NCBI GenBank assembly: GCA_017539635.1
Contig: JAFYCQ010000074.1
Coordinates: 1 to 5,151, forward strand
DNA from: Oscillospiraceae bacterium
Lineage (GTDB): Bacteria > Bacillota > Clostridia > Oscillospirales > Oscillospiraceae
Reading direction: 5' to 3'
DNA: 5,151 nucleotides
Made by a program: the position numbers and the translations under genes. Below, one piece after another: positions 4,606-5,151 of the stretch. Below the pieces are notes generated by a model. That model saw only the letters and a program-made list of their open reading frames with translations. It had not been told where the DNA came from and ran no database searches. Position 1 is the stretch's first letter; each line of letters begins with the position of its first letter.

Positions 4606-5151
4606 TTGAAAAAGACCTATATCACCACTATGCCGGACCACATCGGCGCTTTCCTGAAGGCCAGCGAGTGCTTTGCAGGGTTGGGGGTAAATATCACCCG
4701 TGTCAGCTACAACAAAGCCATAGATTCCCACACGCTCTTCATCGACGCGGAGGGCAGCGAGGAAAGCCTGATGGAGGCGGACGAGCAGTTAAAGCAGATA
4801 GGCTATCTCCAGACGTCAAAAAGCGCCAACAGCATAGTCCTGCTGGAATTTACCCTGGAGGATCGCCCCGGCAGCGTGACGGATGTGCTCTCACTTATTC
4901 ACAAATACTGCCTGAACATCTCCTACATCAGCTCACAGGAAAACGGCACGGAATACCAGGCGTTCAAAATGGGGCTTTTCGTGGAAAACGAGAACAGCCT
5001 AAAAGCTTTTCTCGCCGAGGCTCAAAGGTACTGTCCCATTCGCGTGCTGGACTATAACCACTCGGAAAAGGCGTATGACAACAGCATTTTTTATCAGTCC
5101 TTCGTCTCGGATCTGGTGCAGTGCGTCGGCCTGCCGGAAGAAAAGCGGGAT
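4606..5151 (+). CDS. Tandem ACT-domain protein, 3' truncated by the window
   Basis: The first 182 residues of a protein that runs off the right edge in an open frame. Two ACT domains are visible. The first (about 3-70) has DHIGAFLKASECFAGLGVNI and a SHTLFIDAEG strand. The second (about 76-150) has FTLEDRPGSVTDVLSLI, then NISYISSQENG and FKMGLFVEN. ACT domains are small-molecule, usually amino-acid, binding folds that control enzymes or regulators; the DHxGxx and DxPGxx turns with following helices are where ligands normally bind. After the second domain comes YNHSEKAYDNSIFYQSF and the start of a further helical region, so an additional output domain may follow beyond the edge. The start is TTG 4606, set by GGAGG ten bases upstream. 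Its ligand and target are not known. It is separated from DUF3795 by a 126-base leader and may have separate control. Confidence 0.88.
   Translation, partial: MKKTYITTMPDHIGAFLKASECFAGLGVNITRVSYNKAIDSHTLFIDAEGSEESLMEADEQLKQIGYLQTSKSANSIVLLEFTLEDRPGSVTDVLSLIHKYCLNISYISSQENGTEYQAFKMGLFVENENSLKAFLAEAQRYCPIRVLDYNHSEKAYDNSIFYQSFVSDLVQCVGLPEEKRD

Noticed and set aside
4668..5057. Alternative + strand open frame inside the ACT-domain gene
   Set aside because: It is rich in Arg, Gly and His and lacks domain features. The overlapping frame from 4606 encodes two clear ACT domains.

Overview
The window looks like chromosomal DNA of an anaerobic, gut-type Clostridia member (Firmicutes). This is inferred from gene content and start-codon habits, not from a marker gene. 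The clues are a short VanW protein, a DUF3795 protein, two Xre-type regulators of the clostridial kind, a superoxide-reductase module typical of anaerobes, and strong GGAGG-type ribosome binding sites in front of TTG, GTG and ATG starts. Base composition is roughly balanced to slightly GC-rich. All genes lie on the + strand, coding density is high, and both edges cut a gene.

Region 1 (1-2075) holds the 3' part of a divergent dicarboxylate/amino-acid:cation symporter-family permease, a VanW-family protein 16 bases downstream, and a small glyoxalase/VOC-fold protein whose GTG start overlaps the VanW stop codon by four bases. The spacing suggests one transcript. No physiological link between the three is proven.

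Region 2 (2158-3369) holds two tandem Xre-family regulators with clearly related DNA-binding domains but unlike output domains. The first fuses the helix-turn-helix to a complete desulfoferrodoxin, that is a desulforedoxin Cys4 iron site followed by a superoxide-reductase domain with all five iron ligands. The second fuses the helix-turn-helix to about four membrane segments. A GC-rich hairpin covers the weak ribosome binding site of the second gene. This pair is the most interesting part of the window: it reads as a candidate redox/superoxide-responsive regulator beside a membrane-tethered partner.

Region 3 (3370-4479) opens with two short palindromes and a good sigma-A-type promoter (TTGATG, 17 bases, TAGAAT). 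A PAP2-family membrane phosphatase follows, overlapped by 32 bases by a cysteine-rich DUF3795 protein.

Region 4 (4480-5151) has a 126-base leader with a perfect 7-bp hairpin whose left arm could alternatively pair with the downstream ribosome binding site. It is followed by the 5' part of a protein with two tandem ACT domains that runs off the window.

No rRNA, tRNA, insertion sequence, CRISPR array or convincing rho-independent terminator was seen.
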